Of a DNA stretch of 64,000 bases, positions 1-10,853 are shown one piece after another. The stretch spans positions 186,001 through 250,000 of the forward strand of contig RSEE01000084.1 of NCBI GenBank assembly GCA_003971905.1. The letters run 5' to 3'. Position 1 is the stretch's first letter. Each line of letters starts with the position of its first letter. A program made the position numbers and the translations under genes. The stretch comes from Moniliella sp. 'wahieum'. Lineage: Eukaryota > Basidiomycota > Moniliellomycetes > Moniliellales > Moniliellaceae. The notes beneath the pieces were generated by a model, which had not been told where the DNA came from, did no database searches, and saw only the letters and a program-made list of their open reading frames with translations.

Positions 1-572
1 CCATCTTCTGGCATTGCATTTCTGTTTGGACAGATCTCGTTTTCCCTTCTCTCCTCCTTTTTGTTTTCCCCCTGAGACCATGGTTGGTTGGGTCTACCCC
101 CATCATTCACCTTCATGACAGCGCTCTCCCATCCACCTCCGATGTCAGGGAAGGCGCTTCTGCTTTCCTCTGTTTTGTTTGTTCCTATGCCCTGATCATA
201 TTCCTTCTGTTTTATACACGACTCTCCCATGTTTTTCTCGGTCTATGCGACATCATCATTATATACGTAGAAGAGCTCTGGTCTTCCTTCCTGATTTCTC
301 CTTTTCCCTAGGCTCTATCATCGACCACCCCCCGTACCAGTGGCTATGAGATGGAACTATTGAGGCGAGCTCTGACAGCCTCAACTAGAGGTTTGCCCGA
401 CTCCCCCAATCCCGATAAAAAGAACTGCATACAAACAACCACAGTTGCCACTTTTGATATATCGCTCACGAAACCAAGGATGTTTTGTCACAACTGCATG
501 GTGGTACGCAGGACCTCCAAATTGTTGGAGGGTAGTGCTATAGGGTTCCCCTGCACGGCCCTCAGTTGTATA

Positions 573-1103
573 TCAACGATGACGCCCGCCATAGCCGGTT
601 GGAAGGATTGCGCTCGGGAAGGCTGTGCACCGGCCTGCTCGCTCCATCTCCATCCTCTCTCTCCTCTCTCTCCTCTCCTTCGGACGTTGCTTGAAGACTT
701 GTGGCTCACCAGTTTGCCTTCCCGCCTTGTCGGAAGGCTGCTTTGCAGCTGTTGGTCCATAGTTCGCGAGTCCTCCCCACTGTTGCACCTCTCGCAAATA
801 AGGACTCCTCAAGAACAGGTGTGCAATGAGAAGCTCAGCACGATTTTCATCTGGGTGTGCTAACCCTATATAGAAAAGAACCCTTTCGGTAGTGTAACTG
901 TACCGCGCGGCGCTTATATATCCTCCAGCCTTCCATAACCCACTGCTTGTGATTGTCACCAGTTGCAAAGCAGCATAACCGGCATGATGCATAACCGTAC
1001 ACACCGCCCAGAAGATAGGGTGTGGGTCGAGTGAAGCTGGCCGGATTGCATACTGGACAAGCCGTTGGATAAGGGACCATTGGTGACGATGAGGAGACGA
1101 CAT
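573..1103 (-). CDS. Weak hypothetical ORF, 176 codons
   Basis: This open frame starts at a real ATG and runs 176 codons. Its first two thirds look like a mixed-composition protein (near the start RLVQYAIRPASLDPHPIFW), and the end is rich in Arg and Glu. I recognise no domain. It overlaps other short frames on both strands, lies in the gene-poor flank and has no visible promoter or intron. It could be chance or a decayed gene fragment. It is listed only because it is the longest ATG-started minus frame of the left flank. Confidence 0.12.
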   Translation of the reverse strand: MSSPHRHQWSLIQRLVQYAIRPASLDPHPIFWAVCTVMHHAGYAALQLVTITSSGLWKAGGYISAARYSYTTERVLFYIGLAHPDENRAELLIAHLFLRSPYLREVQQWGGLANYGPTAAKQPSDKAGRQTGEPQVFKQRPKERRERRERMEMERAGRCTAFPSAILPTGYGGRHR

Positions 1104-4100
1104 GAACAGGTCTGTTGGTGGTGCCTGTGGTGAAGAGTTACAGGGCGAGAAGAAGCGGGTATAGCGTACAGTGTGGAGAGAGTGGGTGGCGCAAGAGTTG
1201 AAGGTTGGTCAGTCTGGAAGAATGCGTTCAATCGTGAAGCAGGGAGAACGGAGGAGGCTAGTCACGGGAGGAGGGCTGTGATGAAAACATCAACAGAAGC
1301 AGCAAACCAAAACGTAGGAGAACCGTTGAGCTTGCTATCGCGTGAACTCACTCGCAACCAGCGTATATGTTGTCATGCTAATTAAGCAAGCCCGGGGTTA
1401 AAGGAGCCAACATGGAATGGCACCCCCGAGTCGAAGGACACCGGGTCGAAGCTCACAGCACACACAGATGGAAGTTATTCCTCCATCGGTCCATGTTGAT
1501 CATGGTCACGATCTGCCTTGACGCTACATTGTGGGATCAAATACCTATGATCCAGCAGGGATCTGATGTATACGTACACAGTAGTTTTGGAGTAGGTTGA
1601 TGCGTCCTGTGGTCGCGATCAGGCAGGTAGTTTCATGAAGAGAGGTGGTTGCCTGGGGAACGCAGAGGGAAGAGAGGAATAATGAATATATGACTCTGTG
1701 TGGGGTCAGAGGAGAACAAAATGCGGTTCAAGCGAGCTGATGCTTTCACATACAGTCTCTCTTCAGGTTCAAGTCTCTTTCTCCTTGATACAGTCGAGCT
1801 TCTTCCCTGATTGTCAGGGTCACTAAATACTATAGTGAGGACAGTCAGCTCTAGATGTCCCCATCTCCCTCCTCTCCCAACAGCCTCAAAACTCAACCCT
1901 TTTCCGGCGTTACAGGTAGATCTCGATTTGGATATACCATTGAAGAAATCATAACAAGCAGATCAACCCCCACACTAACAAAAGGAGCTGGTATTGTTAC
2001 ACTTTTGGAGAAGAAGGACAGAGTCGGAAAAGGGTTATTTGGGTAAATCACATTGGACGCTTGTGATAGGAGCTCACTCTCGCCAATTGCGAAAAGGCCG
2101 ATCCACATCTCGCAAAATTCACAAAAACTTTGGACTGACTGGTTCCAGCAACCATTGTTTCCTGGCAGTCAGATTATCGCGATTACAGGAATGAATATGA
2201 ATTCAGTGAACGTGATCTCCACTGCGCGTACTGGCACCAGATGGTGTGTGTGAGAGGTTATAGTGCCGTACATGGTTCTCCTGAACTCTCCCCACTTGAC
2301 CAACAGAGCGCTCGCGTAGCTGGACGGATTGGTTTCACACGCAGACTGATGCGCGCTCTCCCTTTGCTCAGGCTCGCTTCTCCAGTTTGCTCCTCTCTCT
2401 CTCCTTTCCCTCTGATTTTAAAAGAACTTGGGTCTATAGTTGCATTTCTTTCTCGCAAAAGTCTTGGTGCTGATCTCACATGTTACCTCTATAGCTCTTT
2501 CTAGGGGGGGGGGGGACTACGGACGTTATACAACATCAACAATATATGCTACCCTGACTTTTTAGTTTTCCTACCCTTTTTGCCCATCATTAACGCAATT
2601 CACATCATTCTCTCTGTGTCCGCTGTTGTGCAGATTCGCCCAGCTGCGCCTTTCCACAGAAGCAGGCTGGGACTCTCGGCCCAATAAAACATTACGCGGA
2701 TGAAGATATAGAGTCCCACAGCCGTGTATATGCTTTTCACACGCTATACTAGGTTAACCTTGGTGTTGAGATCAGGTGGCTCGTGCTTTGGCCAATGTCC
2801 CTTCAGTTCTTCCTCAGGCCTAGGAGTTCCGTTGTTTTCTCTCCTGTTTCCTTGTTCCGCAGCTTAGCCCCTGGTGGCGACTCGCTGCTTTTGATGTTCC
2901 TCTGTAGGCGTTGCTGGTTGGCTTACACCACCACCACTAATGCGATTGCATCACCCTCGAGGACCATCTGGACTCTCCAGGTCTCATCACTCGGTTCTAG
3001 CCAATGTCACTTAATTGAAACGGCGGGGCGGAAGAAAAGCGGGGTCGCCGTGTGTTGTGGCAGTCGATCCTCCACACTTCCGGCTGCGACACGTATAACA
3101 TGAAAGTAGGGGAGAACCGCATATATAAGTAGCGCGTTACTAATGCGCGAGACACATGATGTGACAATGAGTTATATGCTTTGGCGGGGCGGGATGGTCG
3201 ATGGAGGGGGCTTCGGCGAAGCGAGAACGACCGAACCCCATGTTCATCTTCTGAAAACGGAACAACAGCCTCAGAGGGCGGATGAGGGCGGCGGTGGTCG
3301 CTGTTCCTGCTCTTGGAGGTGCCTGCCATGCATACATACCTTTGCGTACCTCTGACGTGCTGACAGCAGTACAAATAAGCGCCAAGCGCTACGGCTACAC
3401 CCGCTAGCCTTCGATCTTCGTGAAACATTCCCCTGGCAGCACTAGGGTCCTCTCCTAGGGCCTAGGCACTCCCTTCTCCTATATGTGCCTGATCATCGAT
3501 CACTCGGTCATTCGACTGGGGACCTCACCGCTGACCTTTGGCGCTGACTAGCTCTGAGATCTGACTGACGAAGGCTATCTATATATGTCGAACTCCGACT
3601 TAATCATATGTTCTGCCCTCTGGGCCTTGCTAGTTAGTAGTTGCTGCGTGGAAGTCCTGAGGATGGGACATGTGGGGCTAGATGGCCTGGGCCCGACCTC
3701 TGGACTCCGGTTCCCGGTTCCCACGCTCACCCAGACATCGCGCATCGGGAGCCCGACGCGCAGCTGCTATTATATATTCTAGCCACCAGAAGCCATCCCA
3801 CACAAAGCCGAGGCCTGCCGAGGCTGTGAGTAAGAGTGCTGAACTCAGTCTGGATACTCAGTGTTGATGGATGATACTACTAATGATCCTGGTTACCCAG
3901 CGACGTCCTAAGTGCAGTTATGCAATGGCAGAGAGAGACAGGAGCTGGGTTGAACGTTGAACCCAGACTCTGAGGATCAGAAGAAGAAGGAGAAGAAGAA
4001 GAAAGGAGAGCGGCACTAGGCCAGGGGATAGGGATACTGGTGTGGTGCCCGGATGAGTAAGATGGTCAGGAGTGCCGCGGAGGTGGCTGGCCCATAGGAC

Positions 4101-4970
4101 CCTGGTCAACAACTACTAATGAACTGATGCATGATGCGTAGCGGCGCAGCGGATACGTATAAGGCCGCGGCCACCACCGGCCCACCTGGCCCACACCAAG
4201 GCCCACCCTCCACCAAAAGCCGGCTCTTTCCACTCCTTCTCTTCTCGGCGTGTCCCCATTGCAAATAGAACCTCCACGTCTCTCCCTTGCGTTGTCTTCG
4301 TCTTCTACATGTTGGTAGTTCTACAATCACGCCTAATGGGAACGGGCGCACACACATACTACGCAGGGAAGCTTATGATACAGTCTTCTCCGACTCAGTT
4401 GGAAGCAGACGTTTTTTCATACTATAGACGCTGCTACAACTGAGCCTGTGGATGGGGTGTACCTAGCGTAGCACTACTGCCAGTTTTTCCCATCCCAGAA
4501 TAGAAGAATGAAAAGGGTGTCACATGACATATATCTATCCAAAAACTTCCCCTCTTCTACACCATAATAGTATACTTCACTCTCACTGACTGTGGAGGTC
4601 ATGTGTGGTCTTTTGCAATTTGGCGAAAATATACCAGCTTCGTCTGTGTTGTGTTCTTAGATCTCCGAGACAGACGAACTTTTTTGCACGGTATTTCGTT
4701 TGTCGTACCCCGTGACACGGAAGAAAGCGAATCGGGGGAACGACGCTTCATACCTCAGACCTCTCAGAAGAAGATATGTGCATGCGAACGGAGGCCTAAA
4801 AAAGGCGTGTTATGCATGTTATAGTACTAGGGACAAGCTTAGTAGTAGTTACATATTTATGGCCGATACCAAACGGATACACTTGCTCTCGGCTATGCAC
4901 CTTACGTGTCAGTAGGGCGTGGGAAAAGGGGGAAGCGATGATCCATAAGATCTATAAGACTTTATGGAGT

Positions 4971-5030
4971 CCCTCAGGCCTGAGCCTCAGGCCTGCCTCA
5001 GGGCCTATAAGGCCTAAGGCCTACTCATCC
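4971..5030. repeat. CCTCAGG/AGGCCT palindrome-rich block
   Basis: The block alternates CCTCAGG, CCTGAGG and AGGCCT words and so folds on itself in several registers. Related blocks lie at 6765-6786, 50424-50453 and 62229-62252. No coding potential is seen here. Confidence 0.6.
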
Positions 5031-5180
5031 GATAATCGGTCTCAATGCCCGGAGGAACGGTGACTAGTGACTCTCGAGAGGGTGTCATGTTTTGCATGAT
5101 GCACATGTCGCATGATATATGTCAGCCACACAAGTGGTGCGGTGGTGATGCCCATGCACCTACAGGGGCATCAAGTGATG

Positions 5181-5215
5181 TTCAAGCTTCAAAAACTTCA
5201 AAATTCAAGCTTCAA
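5181..5215. repeat. Two copies of the TTCAAGCTTCAA palindrome
   Basis: The same 12-bp perfect palindrome occurs at 5181-5192 and 5204-5215, separated by an A/T-rich spacer. The word, or its core GAAGCTTGAAGC, comes back at 7390-7400, 7458-7468, 7485-7495, 18830-18840, 61269-61336, 61518-61535 and 62391-62421. All of these are outside the supported genes. Confidence 0.7.
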
Positions 5216-7918
5216 GGCGTCTGTTGTAACGCGTTAACCCGGGGACCGGTAACATGTATAACACGTCGTGATAGCAGAGCCTGTGGGAAAGCTTTCTTTA
5301 TGCCGTGTGCGGACTGCCAATGTTTGTGTTGTGAGAGGATAGTGCTATAGGGTACCCGTGCCATAGGAGAACCCTAGTTACGATCGGTGGCGCTCACTTA
5401 CAAAATTTGGGAGGGGGTTCCGTTCGCAAGTTGAGCACACCCCTGCTCCTTTCGTCGATCCCAATTCCCCCATTCACATTTGTCTATAGCTTCCTTCCTT
5501 TCTCTGACATGCGAAACGACTCGATCCCGATGTCAGGCCTCTGGCGAAACGGCAATTAAAAGAGCCAAAGAGGTCGGATTGTCGATTATCAAGATGGATG
5601 GAATCCTGGTGAGAGGCGGTAGAGCAGTATACATCTGAGGGAGAGAAGGAGGGAGCGGAAGAGAGTAAGAAGCGAGTGCTAAAGCAGTGCACTTTTGGCA
5701 CACTACGACACTAGTGTCCCAACAAGCGCTTGAAGAGCATGAAGCCTTGACCTTATTGCCGATCAACCTGCGCACTCACCGGTCACCGGGCTCATTCATT
5801 CTGCCTTTCTCCCCTTGTCTAAGAAGATCTGAAGTATTAGGCTCTATTAGGCTTTCTCTTCCGCAACCGATCCCGTAAGGTCCCTAAGAGTGCCCGAGTC
5901 GCGCCCCAATGTAACGCTTAGTGCAGCTGGGCTGTTGAGGCTCTGAAAAGAACGGAGGAGCGTGGGTTCCCGCGTGTAACGCGCAACGGCTCGTTGGCTA
6001 TAGCAAGGGCCGCATTCGCAGTGCATATATTGCATGTCTCAACATATACAACACATTCGTATGCCACCATGTGACATGTGGCATGCATGGCAGGGTACAA
6101 CCTGTAACAGGAGGAATATATACCGATGTCGTGTCTAGTAGTGTCGTGTAACATGTATAAAGCTTGTAAAGGAGCATCATAAGCGAGGGTATGTGTGGTT
6201 TACGTGTGGAAAAAGAGGCTCATCTTGCGCCCACAACCAGATCAACGCCAACAGCGCTGCGCCCACCGACGGAGTGTAGTGGCAGTCATCTCGTTTTCGA
6301 CCGTGAATTATCGATGATCGATAGTTATGCTCTGTTGTGATGCAATAACAAACTACATCATTGGGCGCATTGATCGAGCTTTCATCGATCGAGAGCGATT
6401 TCTGTACGACATACATGTAGTATGGTCTTTGGCGTGTACGCCATTCAATATTCACGCTTGGATATTATATGTGCACGTTTTCGTTGAGCTCTCTCATTCG
6501 AGCGCAGTCGCCCTCCATGGACCATAGTTTTGTCTGTGTGGACGTGATTGTATTTTGCGGTCGTTTTGGTTGGTCGAGCCTGAGATTGAGATCTGAGAGT
6601 GTATAGAAGACCAGAGGGCACAGGCAGTTGGTAGTGTATTGCATTGCACATGAGCTACAGAGGCTAGAGAATATTCCTGCCGGCCAGGAAGGAATATTGC
6701 ACGGAACAAACCAGAAGGTTCCGGACTTGGGCTACCGGCGCCACTACACCAGTGTGGCGTCATAGAGAGGCCTGAGCCTCAGGCCTCGTCCGTCAATATA
6801 CTCTTCCATGCACGCATGGCATATAACTCTCAATAGTGTGCGCCAAACAGGCAGCCATCGTTCTCTCCAACATCTTCCACAGAGACCGCAGCTTAGCACT
6901 TACACGTCGGCCATCTCATTGATACCATATGCCGTTTACTGTCTTCTCATTGGACCATCGATCTGCGAACAGCGAACATCCGAGGCTAGAAGAGTCTATA
7001 TAAACCCCAGAGAGGCCCAATCTGACACAACCCAGAAGTACACACTACATATCGCGGAGTACGGGTAGGGTGTTGAGATATTATGCATCAGGTCATGCTG
7101 GTCCCTGGTCCAGCCCGTCCAGGTCAGGATTTCAGCAATACTGTAGGAAACCGGATTAAGGCTGGTTAACATCAAGCTTTCGGTTAGCTCTCATATTGTT
7201 GACGTGTGTCTGTGACGCAATGACGGCGACAGCACTAGGTACTAACACCAAGAAAATTGGCCGTCCGTTGCTTAGAGCCTTAGGCCGGTAACCTGTTCCA
7301 GCAGGGGCTAGCACGGCTAGTGCTAGTAGCCAAGCTAGTCAAGTGAGATCTGAGACCTGAGAAGTGAGAAGTGAGATCTGTGATCTGAGAAGCTTGAAGC
7401 TAATAGTGGCTGGTGGACCTGGCAGGACTGCAGGACTAGGCGTACGACACGTACTATAAGCTTGAAGCTGTGAACTATTGAAACGTTGAAGCTTCTTTTG
7501 AAAGAACAACGGAGTGCCGGTATGACCAGCCAGGGTGCAGCTGCGCGAGTGTAGTGTATGTACACACTTGCCTGCGGGAGGGATGTCAGACGATGCGCCC
7601 TTTGGGTGCCGTGATGTGCCTGACATGCACCTGACAACGGATCCCTCTTTGATCGTCTGTGTCTGGACCGCGGAGGGCAAAGACTCAACAGTTGGCTACC
7701 AAAGGCTTTTCTCTGGGTGCTGGAGCAGGATGGGGGACCCTTGCCATCGCCTTTTTTGATGTCAACTGAGCGGACCACGACGGACGGACGGGTCCATGTC
7801 GAGTTGTACATGGGAACTGTCCCCCAAACCTTCCGAATGGCCCCGCACGAGCGACGCCGTACGGTCTGGCCTAGGAGGCTTTGCACACATCGGTTCAGTA
7901 TATACATTCTTTTCGGGG

Positions 7919-8086
7919 CTATATATATATATATACTCGCATAATCTTTCTCTCTGACCCGTTTGTTGTCCTCTATCTTTTCTTCCTTCCCTCCCCCCCA
8001 CCCTCCCACACTTCCCCCCCCTCTTTTTCCTCTCCTTCTATCTCACCCAAAACGCACTCCTTCACAACACTCTCTCTTTATTCTCT
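7919..8086 (+). promoter_or_regulatory. Core promoter of the Gly-rich secreted protein gene
   Basis: An alternating TA tract (7920-7934) is a good TATA-type element about 150 bp before the ATG at 8087. It is followed by a long pyrimidine-rich stretch (roughly 7945-8080, many C/T runs), which is typical of the transcription start region of strongly expressed fungal genes. No transcript evidence is available. Confidence 0.55.
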
Positions 8087-9855
8087 ATGCAACTTCAACC
8101 TACTTTTGCTCTTCTTGCCACGGTGCTCCTAAGCACTGTTGCGGTTGGCGCACACATTCAATCACCGTCGGCAGTCGGTCGCCGTCATCACATCAAGCGC
8201 GATGTTAACATCCACGATGGCTCCTGGAATGAGCCGCGCGACGTTAATGCCAACAAGTCGGCACATTCAAGCTGGGACGCAAGTGACGACGAGGACGACG
8301 ACGGTTCGGAAGACGCCTGGGTCTCGGTCTCGGTCTCGGTCTCTCATCATGCTTCCGAAGGGATCTCCGCGTCAGCCAGTGGCAGCGCGTCGGGGGTCGT
8401 TGGTGCCTCGGGGAGCATCAGTGGCAGCGTTTCCGAAGCTGCGACAGTAAGTGCTTCAGCTCACGGTGGTGGCGCTAGCGGTAGCGTGTACAAGTCCGTC
8501 GGATGGAGCGCTTCTGTGGGTGATAATGCCTCCGAAAGCTGGGGATGGAGCGCCAGCGGGGGTGCGAGCAAGTCGTGGAGTGGCTACAACGGTGCGAGCG
8601 GAAGCGTTGGCGCGTCAGCCGGGGCAAGTGCCTCGGGGGGTGTCAGCGGCGGCTTCTCCAAATCTGCTGGATTCGGCGCTGGGTTCTCCCAGTCCGCAGA
8701 TCTCAGCGGTGGATTCTCCAAGTCAGTTGGTGCTGGTGCTTCGGGTGGCTGGGGTATCGGCGGTGCAGGCGGTGCAAGCGGTGCAAGCGGCGGCTTCTCC
8801 AAGTCTATCGGTGCCGGTGCTTCTGCTGGCCTTAGTGGTGAAGGCGGCGCTGGCTGGGCATTGGTGGCGCGGGCGGTGCCAGTGGCGGTATCTCCAAGTC
8901 TATCGGGGCCGGTGCTTCGGGCGGTTGGGGCATCGGTGGTCAAGGCGGTGCTGGCTGGGGCATTGGCGGTGCAGGCGGTGCCAGTGGTGGCTTCTCCAAG
9001 TCGATTGGTGCTGGTGCTTCCGCTGGTCTTGGCGGTGAGGGCGGCATCGGTGGTCAAGGCGGTGCCGGCTGGGGCATTGGCGGTGCAGGCGGTTGCCAGT
9101 GGCGGCTTTTCCAAGTCTCTTGTGCCGGTGCTTCCGCTGGTCTTGGCGGTGAGGGCGGCATCGTTGGTCAAGGCGGTGCCGGCTGGGGCATTGGCGGTGC
9201 AGGCGGTGCCAGTGGCGGCTTTTCCAAGTCTCTTGGTGTCGGTGCTTCCGCTGGTCTTGGCGGTGAGGGCGGCATCGTTGGTCAAGGCGGTGCTGGCTGG
9301 GGCATTGGCGGTGCGGGAGGTGCAAGCGGCGGTTCTCCAAGTCTATCGGTGCCGGTGCTTCCGCTGGTCTTGGCGGTGAGGGCGGCATCGTTGGTCAAGG
9401 CGGTGCTGGCTGGGGCATTGGCGGTGCAGGCGGTGCCAGTGGCGACTTCTCCAAGTCTTTTGGTGCCGGTGCTTCCGCTGGTCTTGGCGGTGAAGGCGGC
9501 GCTGGCTGGGGCATTGGTGGCGGGCAGTGCCAGTGGCGGTATCTCCAAGTCAATCGGCGCCGGTGCTTCCGCTGGTCTTGGCGGTGAGGGCGGCGCTGGT
9601 TGGGGCGTTGGCGGAGCGGGTGGAGCTAGCGGTGGTATCCCCAAGTCTGCTGGCGCTGGCGCTTCCGGCGGTTGGGGTATCGGTGGCGCCGGCGGCTTTG
9701 AGGGTGGTGCTGGCGCTTCTGGCTCCATTGAGGGGGGGGCTGCCGGTTCCGTCAGCGGCGGTGCTTCTGGTTCGGTCAGTGGCGGTGTTTCTGGCTCAAT
9801 CGACGGTGGCGTTTCGGTCTCCGTTGGTGGCAGCGCTTCCGAGTCGACGAACTGA
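8087..9855 (+). CDS. Secreted Gly/Ser/Ala-rich tandem-repeat protein
   Basis: The protein begins with a clear signal peptide (MQLQPTFALLATVLLSTVAV, then GAH). A dibasic site IKR before DVNIHDGSW near residue 40 fits Kex2-type processing. An Asp/Glu patch (DDEDDDGSED) and a Val/Ser run (VSVSVSVSH) precede a silk-like body of about 500 residues. From about 8789 the body is built of units beginning GGFSKSIGAGASAGLGG and continuing with EGG, GQGGAGWGIGG and AGGAS. Unit starts at 8789, 8884, 8986, 9101, 9214, 9328, 9441, 9535 and 9631 give lengths of about 96, 102 or 114 nt. The tail is Gly/Ser/Val-rich (GSVSGG repeats) and ends SASESTN. Five units differ from a multiple of three by one or two bases, so the frame wanders in the middle and returns before the stop. 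The most likely role is a cell-surface, capsule or matrix structural protein. I recognise no catalytic domain and no named family. Confidence 0.8.
8789..9700 (+). repeat. Minisatellite coding the GGFSKS-type repeats
   Basis: There are nine successive copies of a 96-, 102- or 114-nt unit. The longer forms add a block coding IGGQGG. Copies in the middle (9101, 9214, 9328) are nearly identical, and copies at the edges are more diverged. This is the usual pattern of unequal crossing-over homogenising the core of an array. Confidence 0.85.
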
Positions 9856-10853
9856 TGAAACAGAGCCCATTCTTCCCACGTTTCCTTCCGTGCTTGTTGC
9901 TCCCCCCACGGATCCCTCACCATACGCTTTTTCATGAGACGGTTTTTTTGGTTTCCCTCAGTGCACTCCCTTTGCTCCTTCTCGTTCCTCGCAACCACAC
10001 CCTCCTCCCCTGCCGGTTCCACTGCGTCCCCCGACCATCCATCATCGCATCCACTGTCATCGGCACAGTTGTTATGGCTTCTACTGGACCTCTTTCACTC
10101 TCATGCGTTTCCCCTCCTTTGAAGATCAAATGTCTGCGTGGCATTCCCTTTCACATGCTTCTACTCGATTATCTTTCCACAAATGTCCTTCAGCCTTTCG
10201 AGTGTATAGACGACGTGTAGTAATCACCCCCGCTGACTCAAAACAGAGCGCTCTCATCAGCTATTTAAAAGCCCACTCAAATTGGCTGTACCTCTATTCT
10301 TTGTCCAAAGGGTGGTATAGTAAAAGACCACCACAGCCTACGGCCCGCCTCGGTTGCGATAGGGTAACCACCAATGGTCCACCGTTCCGTCGTCCACCGT
10401 TCGAGGTATTGTGCTGTCGGAGTTTTGTGCTATTATAATAGGGTGTTGACTCTTGAGAATTACGGTTGTTTTATCACCCTTTTTCGCCATCTCCTCTCGT
10501 CTGCTTCTTGTCGTTATACTAGATGGCGATCATGAGGTTGAACGACCGGGGACAGCCAGGCCGGCAGGTGCATGAGGCACAAAAGGGAAGCTTTGGTGGG
10601 GGAGGAAGGCCTGCCTTCCTTCAACTGAGAGTGCCGGTGAACGCGTTTGGATCGATGATTGATGCATGATGATCGATAATTGATAATCGACAGACGATAA
10701 CTATTGACTGGACTCAGCGTGGCAGCACAGCCTGGCCCGCAGTTTCAAGTTGCAGGGCTGTGCTTCGCCCACAGCGATCCGCAGCCACTAGTCATCCCCC
10801 GCAACGCCCTCCTTCCCTTGCCATCGCCCGCCGAGCGCTACCACCTCCCCCCC
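9856..10853. other. Intergenic region, no gene seen
   Basis: This is the 3' flank of the repeat-protein gene and the promoter of the arrestin gene. The first part is pyrimidine-rich. At 10649-10690 there is a dense block of GATCGAT/ATTGAT/ATCGAT words. Short frames here carry no recognisable domain. Confidence 0.5.

Larger units (their letters stand above)
1..7918. other. Gene-poor AT-richer left flank
   Basis: I find no gene here that I can support. The open frames are short, mostly under 180 codons, lie on both strands and show no recognisable motif or conserved neighbour frame. Base composition is visibly less GC-rich than from 8 kb onward. The stretch holds a run of 12 G at 2504-2515 and many short palindromic words: TTCAAGCTTCAA twice at 5181-5215, GGCCTGAGCCTCAGGCC-like sequence at 4971-5030 and 6765-6786, ACATGT/CATGCATG words at 5090-5125 and 6060-6090, and an ATCGATGATCGAT block near 6307. 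The longest minus frame (573-1103) is listed separately. Confidence 0.6.

Noticed and set aside
7335-8009. A 224-codon minus frame overlapping the repeat-protein promoter
   Set aside because: It covers the TATA and CT-rich leader of the plus gene, has biased composition (GGWGGGKEE, YIYIY from the TA tract) and shows no domain.
8584-9388. Long minus frames across the Gly-rich gene
   Set aside because: These are shadows of the tandem repeats, giving Pro/Ala- or His/Arg-rich nonsense. The plus strand has the signal peptide and promoter.
8787-9540. Programmed ribosomal frameshifting in the repeat gene
   Set aside because: The slips are of both signs at different places, and unrelated genes in the window show the same defect, so sequence error is simpler.
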